This document shows positions 34,476 through 46,308 of a DNA stretch of 64,000 nt, piece after piece. The notes beneath the pieces were generated by a model that worked only from the letters and a program-made list of their open reading frames with translations, was not told the DNA's origin and searched no databases. A program made the position numbers and the translations under genes. The first letter of the stretch is position 1, and every line of letters begins with the position of its first letter. The stretch is taken from contig JAPYXD010000680.1 of NCBI GenBank assembly GCA_030998225.1, forward strand, positions 6,510,001 to 6,574,000, written 5' to 3'. This DNA is from Diplolepis rosae. Its lineage: Eukaryota; Arthropoda; Insecta; Hymenoptera; Diplolepididae.

Positions 34476-34730
34476 TGGAAAAAAACATATTTTCGCATGT
34501 GAATTTTTGTTTTTAATACCAACATTTTTTTGTTGCCCCAGCAAAATTTTTGTTAAATAGAGAAAATATTCTTTCGGAATAACACAATTTTGTGTTTGAA
34601 AATATTTGATTAATTCTACCAAATATTTTTTATGATTCTGACAAACACGTGGTTGATGTTGTCGAATAATTTTGTTAATCCAACCAAAATACATGAAAAT
34701 GATACTTTTCAAATCTCGCCTATTTTTTAA

Positions 34731-34985
34731 GGGCATGTGATACTTAGGAAATAAGATTGATTTTAGATTTCTACATGTTTGTGTTCGAATTATATAAAAT
34801 TTAGTTTTGAAAATTTAGGAATTTGTAGAAAAGATTAAAATGGACTTAGTAAACTACTTTTGGTTTCAATAATGAACAAAAAAATTTCCGATATATTTTG
34901 CTAAAATTGAACTTTTTTCCATTTTCGAAACCAAAAGTCCATTTTTATCTCTCTACAAATTCCCAAATTTTGATAACTAAATCAT
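34731..34985. mobile_element. Family F3 hairpin, copy after TTAA
   Basis: Follows TTAA at 34727-34730 and opens GGGCATGTGATACTTAGG. The palindrome centre is TTGCTAAAATTGAACTTTTTT, and the arm AAAACCAAAAGTCCATTTTT is inverse to AAATGGACTTAGTAAAC. Its right side runs into the tRNA-bearing element at 35003. Confidence 0.6.
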
Positions 34986-35002
34986 GGAAAGCAATGAATA
35001 AT

Positions 35003-35153
35003 TTTGAAAATAATTTAAAATCTTTCTGTGGAAAAGTGTAGCTCAGTTGGTTATAGCAGTCGACCGGCAATCGAAAGACCCGGGCTCGAATCCCGGCACT
35101 GTCGAAAGCGTCTTTTTTTCTACAGAAATATTTTAAATTATTTTGGAAATTTG
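35003..35153. mobile_element. ~150-bp element with a tRNA-like module between inverted repeats
   Basis: Left arm AAAATAATTTAAAATCTTTC and right arm, inverted, AAAATAATTTAAAATATTTC enclose a tRNA-like sequence. Either a tRNA-derived short element gained inverted ends, or a MITE captured a tRNA copy. Confidence 0.6.
35032..35103 (+). tRNA. tRNA-like sequence, GGC anticodon loop, probable pseudogene
   Basis: TAGCTCAGTTGG matches the internal A box and GGGCTCGAATCCC the B box. The T stem CCGGG/CCCGG is perfect. The anticodon arm TCGA-CCGGCAA-TCGA gives a GGC anticodon (nominally Ala). The D stem and acceptor stem are imperfect (about five of seven acceptor pairs). With weak acceptor pairing and inverted repeats around it, a tRNA-derived mobile module is more likely than a working tRNA gene. 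Confidence 0.45.
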
Positions 35154-36190
35154 TTGACAGTGCTATCAATCTAAAATACCAGCTGATCATGATTGAGAGA
35201 GTGGGAGTGGCTGCAGCATTTACTCGAACGATAATAATTACCGACTCAGGACCTCATCAGCTGAAAGTTTCCGCGAATATTCAAAAAATAAACTCATTAT
35301 TAGAAAGATTGATGATTTATTAATAATTATCCCTGTTGTATCTTCATTAATCGTTTTTGCGTGTTCAGATTAATTTTTTTAAATTACTTCCAAATTTTCC
35401 TTAAATTTTTTTCATCGTACCGGCCCACCGAGATGTTTCTCGATTTCCCACATTACCAATTCGGGGTCACGCGTAATCCAAGTTTTCCTTAGTATAACAT
35501 TATTCACAAAATATTTGAAAAGTTAAAAATGATTCTCCAAAAGGTATAGAGAATGTAAAGAGCAGTAGTTCTATTTCTCGATAGAGTTGCTGGACATTTA
35601 TAACGAGATTCATTAACAAATTAGCCTTGATAGCAACCTGGGTTCTGAGGTTGGATATGCAGTCGACTGTGTAAGTTTCGAATGCGGCTCCTGTATAGAG
35701 ATCAGGAACGTGATATATGTGGCTTTTCGAACTGAGCTATCGCGGTGTAGATTGTTAGGTGAAGCTCTACGTGGAATAACTGATTACTTCGTACATCTTC
35801 GATCTCTCTCTTCTTCGCTCAAAGACTCTTCCTATCTTTGCATCGAACCAACTTTTGACTTTAATCTGTTCCGATCGCTCGAATAAATCGCGGCAAGTAG
35901 GCGTATCGAAATCGATCCAACACGATCATGTGAATCAGTCCTGATTTATAATCTGACATTTAAAACCATTGAGATGAACTTTAAAAAATGTACTACAGAG
36001 CCATTCCACCCAAGATTTACATTTAAATAAACTACTCGTCACCAAATTTCCACAGTATACTCTGAAATATTCAAGGAACATTTACCAATAAAAAAGCGAA
36101 AAAGCTTTAACTTTGAAACTAAAAGTTTAAATTCGAAGTTGTTAGGTTCGCAAAAATCTTTTTATTGTTATATTCAATTATTGGGCAATT
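35154..36190. other. Unique segment of more even base mix
   Basis: 35400-35940 is richer in G and C than average. On the minus strand near 35740 the words GATAGCTCAGTTCG and, further on, GCATTCGAAACT resemble A and B boxes of a decayed tRNA-like sequence, but pairing is poor. No gene supported. Confidence 0.3.
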
Positions 36191-36194
36191 TTTC

Positions 36195-36395
36195 ATTGAA
36201 TATTCATTTCAATGAAATTCGCAACGTTTTTTTCCTTGACTCCAATGGGTATCGAACCCAGGATCTTTGCATTCTCTGTGGCTGAGATGATGGTGCAATC
36301 GATTGACAATAGAAAGGTCCTGGGCTCGATACCCAGCGGAGTTGAAGCGTTCTTTTCTTCACAAATTTTTTTTTGGAATATAATGAATCGAATAA
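36195..36395. mobile_element. Inverted-repeat element with two opposed tRNA T-arm modules
   Basis: GGGTATCGAACCCAGGATCTTT at 36247-36268 and, inverted, near 36317-36335 (GGTCCTGGGCTCGATACCC) each look like the T arm of a tRNA. Flanking sequence is also inverse (GACTCC/GGAGTT, CGCAACG/AAGCGTTC). It is a foldback of a tRNA-derived module, related in design to 35003-35153. Confidence 0.55.
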
Positions 36396-37172
36396 AATTT
36401 AAAGGTAGTTAATATTTTTTAAATGGATAACGAGATTTTCTTTTAATATCATTTTAGGTTCAAATAAGGTTTTTAAATCTAAATCAACTCATTTATTTTT
36501 TCAAGTAGATAAAAATTTACACCAAACTTTAAGGATCACGGAATAATAAGAATTAAATTTGTGATTTTGATATGATATTGTATTGAATTCAGATGGAATT
36601 TTATATTAAGTGATCACAGCAAGTGCGAGTTCGTCGACTGTTCGGTGTCCCGAAATATATTCTTTCTGCTTTGTACCTTTCCTGCATAAATTCTACTTGC
36701 ATTGTTCTGCGGATATTGTCTGGTGAGGGAGCAGCCTAGCAAGTCTGTTGAATTTTTAATCGCTATGTATCTTACATTCCTAATTTTCTGTAGTCCCAGG
36801 TCAATCTTTTCTCTCGCTTTCTCTCTCATATTTTGCACCAATTCAATCCATCCTCCGATTTATTTAAAAAATTATAATAGCTTTATTTGAAAGTTTACTG
36901 AAAAGTATCAAATTATTTTTAAAAACTCAATAAAGTAGTAAATTTAGGTTGAAAATTTAAAAAAATCAAAATGGCGGCTCCAAAATAGATAACTATATAA
37001 TACTGTATTAAAATTTTATTTTCAAAATCGTAATTAATGACCTCAAACACAAATTTATATTAAAATCCGGAATAAATTAAGCCCACTTTTGTTAATTTCT
37101 TTTTACAGTGAAGGAGTCAAATTGATTATTCTACATTCACATGAAAATCAGTTAGCAAATACTTAGGAAACC
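36396..37172. other. Unique AT-rich segment
   Basis: Overlapping short frames at 36614-36890 show no family motifs. Nothing recognised. Confidence 0.35.
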
Positions 37173-37560
37173 TTGATTAATTTTCTCAGAGTTTTGGTCT
37201 CTCTGATTTTACCTCAATATTTCTCAAGTGAATCTAAGACCACAAGAGTTGGTTCGCAAGCAAGATATGGAGGCGGCCACTGTTGCCTTCGTACAAGGCT
37301 AATACGCAAAGTTATCCACTTAGAAGTCCGCCTTAATGTCGTAAGTACTGCAATGCTACCAACTTGGGATAAACCAACCCAAGATTTGTCTCGACGCTTT
37401 TGAAACTGGCCTGGTACCCGAACCATAGAAATTCCATACCCATGCATTAGCAGAAATATCAAAACTTTCGCAAAATCTCTACTAAACACCAAAAGATAAT
37501 TTAGGAATGGTGGGGGAAAATGGTTCATTGATGTAAAAAATTGTACCATCCTCTAAAGAA
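37173..37560. other. GC-richer block with overlapping open frames, unassigned
   Basis: An open frame of 111 codons on minus (37214-37549) overlaps a 76-codon plus frame. The minus product contains GYGISMVRVPGQFQKRR and QQWPPPYLACEPTLVV, which I do not recognise. The block is less AT-rich than its surroundings. It could be a decayed exon or part of an old mobile element. It does not match the expected next mannosidase exon. Confidence 0.3.
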
Positions 37561-39250
37561 ATGTATTGATCAGTAATAAATAAAATCATGTTCAGAATAT
37601 AAAATTTGTTTATTGAACAAATACTATGGTTGAATCAGGAAAAATATTGGTTCGACAAATTGTTTTTTTGCCAGGCTTGACGCTAGTTCCACAATAAAAT
37701 TCCAAGCCCGGCCTAGGGCGATTATCAAATATGGCAGCCAGATCAGGCCCAGGTCTAGTTTCATGTTATATCACAGCTCGCCAGGCCTGGGCCATGTCGC
37801 ATTTCTACATAAAATTTGATCGAAATTCTAGAGGACAATGAATTTCCACAAAACGAACTCAAAATGTAAAATAAGTACAAAGAGGCTGAAAAATTATGAA
37901 GAATCAATTCTTGAAGATTCTAAAGAAAACGACAATTTCATAAACGTGTACGAAATTCCAGAAAAGTCTATAACTTTTGATAATAATATAGAATTTATCG
38001 AAAATTGCCAAAACTTTTGGAATTGTCCTATTAAGACACTGAGATAAAAATACAAGGAATAATATTTTTTTTAAATTCTACGAGCTTCTACAAAAGTTTG
38101 AACTTTCATAAGATTCTGTAGTGATAAGAAAGTTCGTAAGGCCTTTTTGAAAAATTTTTAATGAATTTAATAAAATGATTTTAATAAGTTTTTCAAAGAA
38201 AACGTTTTTATATTTTGAAGTACAGATTTTAAAGTTTAAAGTATTCAAAAAAATTCAAGATTGTTCGAAACGCTTACAGAATTCTCAAAAATTTGGATTG
38301 GCTCAAAAGGAAAAATTTGGAATGATTCAAAAAAAGAATTTATGACGAATTGAAAAATGTTTAAATATTTCAAAATATCTCAAGCACACTTTTTTCTAGA
38401 ATTGCTGCAGAAACTCTTGACTTTTTAAACTCAAGTTATCAGTATATTAATTTTTTGGAAATTAATGTTTAATGAATCTATCTTCAAGAAAATGAAATAT
38501 AAAAGAAATATATATACTCAGCGGAAAAAAACGCTCGATGATAAATTTAGTGGTGGCGTGAGTGCTTTTTAACTCTAGGGGAAATAATTTTCTCTCAAAG
38601 TACCTGAGGCCCCTAAAAAGCTTTCAACAAAATCGACCGAGTCTACTTGGTTTATCGTCTTAATTCGATCTCTAGAAAAGGTCGTTGAAAAATAGTGGCT
38701 TCTCTCATATTGTCGACCAGATGTAGTCCCTTATAGAAAGTTAGTGTGGAGGACGAAAGTTTCTGAAAAGCTTGTTTGTCAAATAAGTTCCTTGCACAGT
38801 GGTCTTTCAACAAACGTACTTTCTACTGTTGTTGGATTATCCGCGTGGGAAATTGCGAATTCTGACAAAATTACTTTTATTTTTACTAAAATTTAACACA
38901 TCTTCGCATATGCTTCAAATCCAGACATAAATGTTCTCCAGTCTTTAAATGTCTCATCTTTAAAACTTTTATTCAAAGAAACAGAAAAATACTAAAGTTG
39001 AGGTAAAATCAACTTTCAAGAATATTTGAAAAATAAAAATAATATATTGAAATACTGAAAAATTCTAGGAAAAGAATGCTCTAACCTTATAAATCAGAAT
39101 ATATTCCGATAAATAAACGTATTCGTTTCTGCTTTCACATAAAAGCTTTTCAGTTTCATATCAAACATGGGAGATAAAAAAATGTGATTGCTGGTAGGCA
39201 AACGTTTCCTTTGATATCTACAAAGTAAAAAGTCGGTTTAATTTGGTGCC
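37561..39250. other. Mixed segment, no supported gene
   Basis: 37660-37800 has a GC-richer patch with CCAGGCTTGACG/GCCAGGCCTGGGCC wording that suggests a short imperfect inverted repeat. 38500-38850 has an even base mix. The 69-codon frame at 37838-38047 shows no family motif. Confidence 0.3.
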
Positions 39251-39269
39251 AAGCAACTCTGAAAAATTA

Positions 39270-39886
39270 TTTTTATGGCTTTCAATAATTGTAATATTAT
39301 TATTGAAGGGCTAATTTGAAAGAGAAAAGATTATTTTACATGAAAAAAATTTGAAACACAAAAAAATAATGTTATTAATAAATTTTATTTTTGCCCAAAC
39401 TTATTTTCTTATCGCTTCGAGCCATATTTTTAAAAATGATGCGATTCTAATAAATCATGGTTCAATTTTTTAGGAAGAAGATTCTCTACAACATGACCGT
39501 TTCTTATTTAAATTAATCAATATCAAATACAGCAATTTGTTTATAAAAATGTTGTTTTGAAAAATTGTTTTTTTATAATTTCAGCCATTAAAGAATTCAT
39601 TTTCAAAAATTGGAAACGGTCAAGCTGTAGAGAATGTTTTTCCTAAAAAAATGAACCGTGATTTATTATAATCGCATCATTTTTAAAAATTTGGCTCGAA
39701 GCGATAAGAAAATAAGTTTGAGCAAAAATAAAATTTATTAATAAAATTATTTTTCTGTGTTTCAAATTTTTGTCATGAAAAATAATCTTTTCTCTTTCAA
39801 ATTAGCCCTTCAATAATAATATTGCTATTCTTGAAAGCAAAATTATCTATTTTTGTCTGAGTGCTAATTTTCGTGATCGAACTACC
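39270..39886. mobile_element. ~620-bp hairpin element, family F2 copy 2
   Basis: Arms share TATTGAAGGGCTAATTTGAAA and its inverse, CTTATCGCTTCGAGCC and its inverse, and a centre with GAAACGGTCAAGCTGTAGAG. The right end is CTACC before TTAA at 39887-39890. The closest relative is 61878-62489. Confidence 0.7.
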
Positions 39887-39890
39887 TTAA

Positions 39891-40165
39891 GGGGTTCGTC
39901 TGTAGTAACATTTTCAAAAAATCCGTTTTTGTGGAATAATTTCCGCTTTTTATGGGAAAAATTCCCTACAACTTAGGAGATTTGCGAAATGTTCTCACCT
40001 TTTTGAATATATTTCCTAATAGTTCGGAAATAAATCCAAAAACTCGGTTAATTTTCCTCAAATCTATGAAATATTTCCACTTTCTGTAGGAAAATCTAGG
40101 CTTCCTAAGGATTTAGGAAAAATTTCCTAATGCATAGTAGGAAAATTTACCGATACTTTTTGCAG
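39891..40165. repeat. Short palindrome cluster (AGGAAATTTTCCTA words)
   Basis: Many copies of TTTCCTA/TAGGAAA in both orientations between 39950 and 40150; probably a MITE next to the F2 hairpin, ending near GCAGTGTAC. Confidence 0.4.
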
Positions 40166-40194
40166 TGTACAGAAGACTTGATTACTCGAGTGAA

Positions 40195-40452
40195 CCAAAG
40201 CTTCTAGTTGAACAGTTTTGTTAAATTTACAAAATATTCTGTTGATGTCACAATTTGTTCAGGTTTAATTCACCAAATGAATTTGTTTTGGTTGGATCAA
40301 AAAAATTATCCCACAGCATCAAGCACATGTTTGCTGGGATCATGAAAAATTGTATTGGGTCAACTAAACATTTTGTTGCCCGTACAATAAAAAAATTCTG
40401 GAGATAAACCAACCGAAATTTTGTTAATTAAACCAAATCTTTTTTCAGAATA
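40195..40452. repeat. AACAAAATTTTGTTG-type MITE next to mannosidase exon 2
   Basis: Carries repeated CCAACAAAAT/ATTTTGTT short palindromes as at 8611 and 32086. It ends about 30 bp from the exon 2 splice donor, inside intron 2. Confidence 0.45.
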
Positions 40453-40462
40453 CTCGAATTTA

Positions 40463-40699
<237 letters not shown>

Positions 40700-40740
40700 C
40701 TACGCAAATAAAAATAAATAATATGTTAGTAGATCGAACT

Positions 40741-41796
40741 CTTGCTACAAATAAAAGTGTTTGACACCTGCAGCGCTTACAAGAGGTCCAGCTATAAATT
40801 TACAGAGCAAGAGGTTCCAAACACAAAAGCATATATTTCAGATAGACAATGTAAAACCTGCTGGACCACTACAGTAAGTGAATTATGCCACTGAATGTAC
40901 CATTTTTTCTCATAAAAATTTGTAATAACTCTCCTTGAGTCAACATGTTTACATCTTTACATCAAAGGTATAATTTATCATTTTAAAAATTGTAAAAAAA
41001 GGGGTGTATACTAATCGCACAAGCTTTAAGGTTGATAAATTATTTTCGAAATATATCAGGGAAACGTCCATTAATTACGGAAGATTTTTTTCTTTGGCAT
41101 TATGAGTATTTATATAGGAGAAGGAATCTTCGTCTTTTTTGGTTAGTTTTATTAATTTAAAATATAAAAATTATTTTGGCCCTATTCAAACCCACTTAGA
41201 TACAACTATTTGAAACTATTCTGATACTTGTCAACTAGATTGAATGTGGTTTTTTTCCATAGAAAACTGACTAGCATCTAAACAGGTCCTAAACAAACCA
41301 CCTAGTATAAGCTAGAAAAATATTTTGTCACCGAAAAAAAATATTTCTATTGTAGGTTGCTCACTAGCATCTGGACAAGATTTAAACTTAAAAAAAAGAT
41401 TTGATTAAATCAAAGAAAACTATTTGTTTGAAAGAATTTCTTTGATTTAAAAAATGACTTATTTGAATAAAATAAAATTTCTTTGATTCAAACAAAGTAT
41501 CTTTGAACCATATAAAAATTTGTTCGAATGATATAAATTTCCGCCTTAAATCAAACGAATTATATCTTTGACCATATAAAAATGTAATAATTTGTTTGTT
41601 TCGAAAAAAATTAATTCGATTTGATTTTTAGCTTGTGCGTGAACGAAGGATTTTATTCAATGATTAAAACTTGTTTAAAAAAAATAAAATGGTCGATTTT
41701 TTGTAACAAAAATCGTTATTTTCACTTCGAAGTTCTCTAAAAATCCAAAATTCTATTTTTATAAAAATCCTTCGTTCAAGTACAAGACAAAGTCAT
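40741..41796. other. Intronic segment, no exon seen
   Basis: 41390-41640 has repeated TTTGATTCAAACAAA/TTTGTTTGAA words like those at 56410-56540, suggesting a degenerate MITE. Nothing else recognised. Confidence 0.35.
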
Positions 41797-42075
41797 CTAC
41801 TAACGAAATCTTTTTGGTTTTCTGATTTCAGATGATCTTGTCTCGAGTTATCACATCCATGAGATGGATACTTTTTTTTTAAGAGCCTTCGTAAAATATA
41901 CATAGCTATTATAATAATTATTATTTTTTTATGAACAAATTTCTACATGTTTTCTAAATGTTACTAAATGACCATGTAAAAGTTTTTAAATCAATAAATT
42001 CATTCATTTTTTCATTAAAAAAAAAACAGAAAAATCCTATTCATTTGCCCCCCTGACTGTGTATGCCCCCATAAG
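41797..42075. repeat. Dispersed direct repeat, copy 1
   Basis: Starts CTACTAACGAAATCTTTTTG, includes TGTCTCGAG and ACATGTT blocks, and ends near TGCCCCCATAAG. A colinear copy is at 46549-46822. Its ends and type are unknown. Confidence 0.65.
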
Positions 42076-42162
42076 ACAACGCTTCATCAAAACTATAGCA
42101 GATTTCATTTTGGAAATTTATACACACATGTTGGTAAAGTTACAATTAAGGCCATGGAACAC

Positions 42163-42512
42163 CCAAAGATTCCTACCTTACCGGTATTTCAGTTCCTCTA
42201 ACCCCATTCTCATACAAAATGAGATTCCAAAATAAAAATTTGTGAGACTAATTTAAATACATTTATGTAGGTCTGTCTGATCATAAATGTTTATTGATTT
42301 CAAATTAATTAGGTGAGTTTGAAATAATTATAAAATAAAACTTTCCTTAAAAAGAAGTAATTTTATAATTATAAAGAACTATAACCAGAAAAATCTATCT
42401 TAGTGCATTTTATTTAATTTCACAAATTTTCATCTTGGTATCTCATGTTTGATGGCAATAAATCCACAGGAACTGAAATGCCGGTAAGGTAGGAATCTTT
42501 GGAATTGGCGCG
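42163..42512. mobile_element. 350-bp MITE with CCAAAGATTCCTACC ends
   Basis: Ends CCAAAGATTCCTACCTTACC and, inverted, CCAAAGATTCCTACCTTACC (identical over 20 bases). It lies just inside a TTAA-GGCCATGG end (42146-42157). A partial copy with extended right-flank identity is at 44125-44395, so part of the match lies outside the inverted repeats. Confidence 0.75.
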
Positions 42513-42917
42513 AAATTTAAATTATTAGAATATTTTTTCTATATAAAAAATACGATTAATATTTTATGTGCCTCAGGCACGAAACTCGTTTTTCCGTTAC
42601 AGAGGAATACAATGTAAAAATTGAACTGCGTATGCGCATATAGTCTTACAGCGGAACGCAATCTTTTTCTTATTCTTCTTCTTCTCACTTCTTTGTACAG
42701 CGTTAGCATCTTACTGGCAAAGCCTTGAACATTTGAAATGCGCATGCATCTACTAGAATCCATTACTACTACACAAGATCGATAAAATCAAAATGTCCGG
42801 GACTAGTCGTGACATATCAAGTGTAATGACTAGCGCCGCAAACAACCAAAATACTAGATTAGATTCGAGTGTACGCATAAAAACTCGTATCCGCACGAAA
42901 GTCACATAAAATAGAAT

Positions 42918-43825
42918 ACATGGAGAAAAATGGATATTGACCCATAATATCTAGATATTGAGGCACAATGTCAGTAGCATTCAACTATGTGACAAACATT
43001 TAGATATTCTACTTCAATGCCTGCAGATATTGAAAAAAAGATATTAACCACCAGTATCTCAGATATTGAGCTTGATTATCTCAGATATTAAGAATGAATA
43101 TTCAAGATACTAAACTTCTCAATATCCTCGTTAGTAAACTTGAATGTCTGAGGTACTAGAGTTGAATATCTCAGATATTTAACATCAATATCAGGTATAC
43201 TGAAATGGTAAGTTATAGATGTTACAGCTCAATGTCTAAGATACTCAAAAAATTATTTTAAAGGTTATAAAATAACTACATATTCAGTTTTTAGAAAAAA
43301 GTCAAATTATATTTTATTATGTTCTTTTCTGTAAAAGTAATGTAGATGCTTGAACCAAATTTTCATTATCTGGCATGTCTAAAATTAATTTAATGTTCTT
43401 GTTAGAAACTTAACCTCAACACTAAGGTTAGATTTCATTCTCGGCTATGAACCACATATAGAGAAAAATACTTCTCAAGTTAAAGACCCGATCACTTTAT
43501 TCCATTAGAAACACTTATTAAAATTTAAGGAAACTTTAATAAACTTCCAAAATTTATCTTTCCGGAACGCTGCAAGCATGTCAATCTTAGATTCACTTAG
43601 ATTTCGATGAGAGCTAAAAAGTGATCACATGACCTTTATATATATGCGCGCGCACTTCATGCTTCAATATCCAAACTATTGAATCTGAATATCAAATGTT
43701 ACTTCTCGGCAAAATCTTATATATAGAAAAAAAAAATTTTAATATTGCGTGTCAATATCTAGATATTATGGATGAATATCTCCTATTTGAATATCTACTT
43801 TTCAATATCCATTTTTCTCCGTGTA
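42918..43825. mobile_element. ~0.9-kb MITE with TACAYGGAGAAAAATGG ends
   Basis: Ends TACATGGAGAAAAATGGATA and, inverted, TACACGGAGAAAAATGGATA. The inside is rich in AATATCTAGATATT and AGATATTGA words in both orientations. The last two bases of this element are the first two of the next one. Confidence 0.7.
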
Positions 43826-44037
43826 CGTGCCAATGCACACAATTCGGGAAATTGCGAGACTCGCGACAATGCTCGCAGGACTGATCGCGCCTCGGCTTCG
43901 TCTCGGCTTTGCCTCAGCTACGTCTTGGCTACGCCTCGACTATGCCTCACCTACGACTCGACTACGCCTTGGCTTCGATCTCCTGCGAGCATTGTCGCTC
44001 GTCACGCAATAACCCTCATTGTGTGCCTAGGCACGTA
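43824..44037. mobile_element. 214-bp MITE carrying an 11-bp minisatellite
   Basis: Ends TACGTGCCAATGCACACAAT and, inverted, TACGTGCCTAGGCACACAAT. Inner arms share CGACAATGCTCGCAGGA. The centre is the 11-bp array at 43891-43978. Overlapping open frames on three phases are due to the repeat. Confidence 0.78.
43891..43978 (+). repeat. 11-bp tandem repeat, eight units
   Basis: Eight units of the pattern CTCGGCTACGC with changes (for example CTCGGCTTCGT, CTTGGCTACGC, CTCGACTATGC). It is GC-rich in an AT-rich setting and sits in the centre of a MITE. Confidence 0.85.
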
Positions 44038-44040
44038 ATA

Positions 44041-44480
44041 TACTATTGTTGAACATATATATTATTGATGTAATTCTAGCCTGTGAGAAGTGGCTCAACA
44101 ATACTAACAAGAAGTATATATTTATGTAGGTCTGTCCGGTCATAAATGTTTATAATTATAAAATAGAACTTTCCTTAAAAAGAAGTAATTTTACAACTAT
44201 GAACAATTATAACCAGAAAAAGCTATCTTAGTGCATTTTATTCAATTTCACAAATTTTCATCTCGGTATCTCATTTTAGATGGCAATAAATCCACAGGAA
44301 CTGAAATGCCGGTAAGGTAGGAATCCTTGGAATTGGCGCGAAATTCAAATTATTAGAATAATTTTTCTATATAAAAAATACAATTAATATTTTTTTGAAT
44401 ATATATATTATTGATATAATTCTAGCCTCTGAGAAGTGGTTCTCAATTATACTAACAAGAAGTATACATTTATGTATTAT
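44041..44480. repeat. Local duplication flanking a partial MITE copy
   Basis: The block with TATATTATTGATGTAATTCTAGCCTGTGAGAAGTGG followed by ACTAACAAGAAGTAT occurs at 44055-44120 and again, slightly changed, at 44402-44470. Between the two copies lies the right half (44125-44395) of the MITE at 42163-42512 with its flank. Confidence 0.65.
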
Positions 44481-45985
44481 TAGATTCATTTAATTCTAAA
44501 GGTTCAAAGTCGATAAAAGGAGTATGAAGAACGAGCAGGTTCTGCGATACCGAATAAGTTAAGCACAAGAAAACTGGTATAATTGCAATACTGCGGATGA
44601 GCGACAAAGGAACTCACTGAGCCGGTATTCTACAAGTCTAAGGTCTTGCAGATGCGGCTCAAAGGAAAGAACAAAAGCAAAAAAAGCGGGTGCAGTTAAA
44701 AAAAGAAAGACTGCTATGTGTACCTGGAGGACAAAATTAAACAACCTCACACTTATCAACTATTCTCGTTATCAAATTTACTCAATTTTCCAGATTTGCA
44801 GTGGTTCTCAACTCCCAAACACAGAGTTGCCAAAAATTGTAGAGAAAAAGAACTAGATAAATCGCAGAAAAGTGAGACAAAATGTTTTGCACCTGTAACT
44901 TTTTGTCTTGACAGGTTTCGTGCGCAACGAAAGGAAAGGCTAGTGATTCAAGCAACGAGTTTTCCAAGTAGGGGTCGGAATGTGGCAAGAAATCGAGACA
45001 ACTGTACGTGTATCGTCTCTTTCCTTACAGGAGATTCACCAAGGTATGTTCCTCATAATTTTCTTCCCATGCACTTTCCAACAAAGTCGAGATGATCCAC
45101 CATCTGTGTGTCTTTTATACCTTGAAAAAAAAAGAGAGAGGAAATTCAAGTCTTCACTCTCGTTCAAATCGCTATATGTTTCTTTTCCTAAGTTATAAAC
45201 CACAAAGTCAGAGCCGGTTGTTAGCTGGAGGTCGAGCTTTTTCTCATCAAATGGACCATTTCATTTAATTTCATGACCGATCTTGCACGACATTGCTCAT
45301 GAAGTATGATCCTTTGGATCGGATAATCGGCTTCCTTCGCCGAAGAGTTTACGATAATCGCTTTGCCACGTGAAACGAGAAACTATTCTTTGTTCTTTTC
45401 TTTTTCGAAAATATTTCTTATTGTTTTCTTATAAGAAAATAACTTCGACATTCTTCATACGGTTTCGTAAGAATTATCATTATTTTATTGAGAGTTATAA
45501 GATGATACGAATTTAATTCTGCACGGAGAAAAATAGTTCGAGAAACTTTATTCAATTTTTGAGCAAAGTTGGGATATAGGGACAAGTAGGAGATTATTTA
45601 TTATTATTGTAACAATTTGTGATGTACCAAGTATTAAGGGGTTACACCACTTTGGACGCTTCAAAAAATCGAATTTTTTTTGTTGTTCTTAAAGTACTCT
45701 CTATATACACGAAGATGATATGTTGTTAGTTACAAATCGATATCGAAAGTGAAAGGGTAATTTTATTCATTTATAATCACGACTTAACCATAACGAAAAC
45801 TTTAAACGCGTTTTTATCGAAACTGTATTTTCAAACTCGGGGGGCACTCTAGCTTTGCCAATTTACAATCAATCAACTTAAATCTTTTTCTGATGGAATC
45901 ATTAAATGTTTTTATAGTGAAATGCGTAGGATTGTTAATAAAAATTTGATATTTGCATTTTTTATGCAACTTTAAGTAACGAAAT
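44481..45985. other. Unique intronic segment of more even base mix
   Basis: 44480-45420 is less AT-rich than its neighbours. The 125-codon plus frame at 44718-45095 shows no known family motif, and other frames overlap it. It could hold regulatory sequence. No gene supported. Confidence 0.35.
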
Positions 45986-46308
45986 CAGGGTGACCGTTTT
46001 CATCGACGAAAATAATTCCCGGTCATCGAAAATTTTTTTCCGGTCATTAAAAAAACAGTTTCCAAAAAATAACAGATAATGTAATGGGCTTTTAAAGTTT
46101 TAAAATATTTTTTATTTAATATTCTGAAATGAAATTTCTCCTTGTATACCGAAATCACGAAATAAGGTGGGAATTTCGAAATGCATAATATTATATATAA
46201 GTAAATCACTTTATGTAACACATTTAAAACAAATTAAAATCGTTTTTTGTTAAAAATTTAATAAAATTCCCGGTCATTTCCGGGTTTTCCGGTCCAGCGG
46301 CCACCCTG
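45986..46308. mobile_element. 323-bp MITE with CAGGGTGACC / GGCCACCCTG ends
   Basis: Inverse ends CAGGGTGACC and, inverted, CAGGGTGGCC. Repeated CCCGGTCAT lies near both ends. GAAAT flanks both sides. The CAG...CTG ends suggest a cut-and-paste superfamily such as hAT, but a clear 8-bp duplication is not seen. Confidence 0.65.

Noticed and set aside
37214..37549. Considered as mannosidase exon 3
   Set aside because: None of the expected GH47 blocks (SVFEVNIRF, GGSSILAEFGTLHLEF) are present in any frame.
39195..39215. AAACGTTTCC on plus, which is GGAAACGTTT on minus, as another hammerhead
   Set aside because: No CTGANGA core or stem II lies upstream on the minus strand.
43772..44038. Overlapping 60-90-codon frames with repeated RLCLSY/RLRLGF words
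   Set aside because: They are products of the 11-bp minisatellite inside a MITE.
44718..45095. 125-codon open frame in the intron
   Set aside because: No family motif, competing frames on both strands, and no splice context; treated as chance in a GC-richer stretch.
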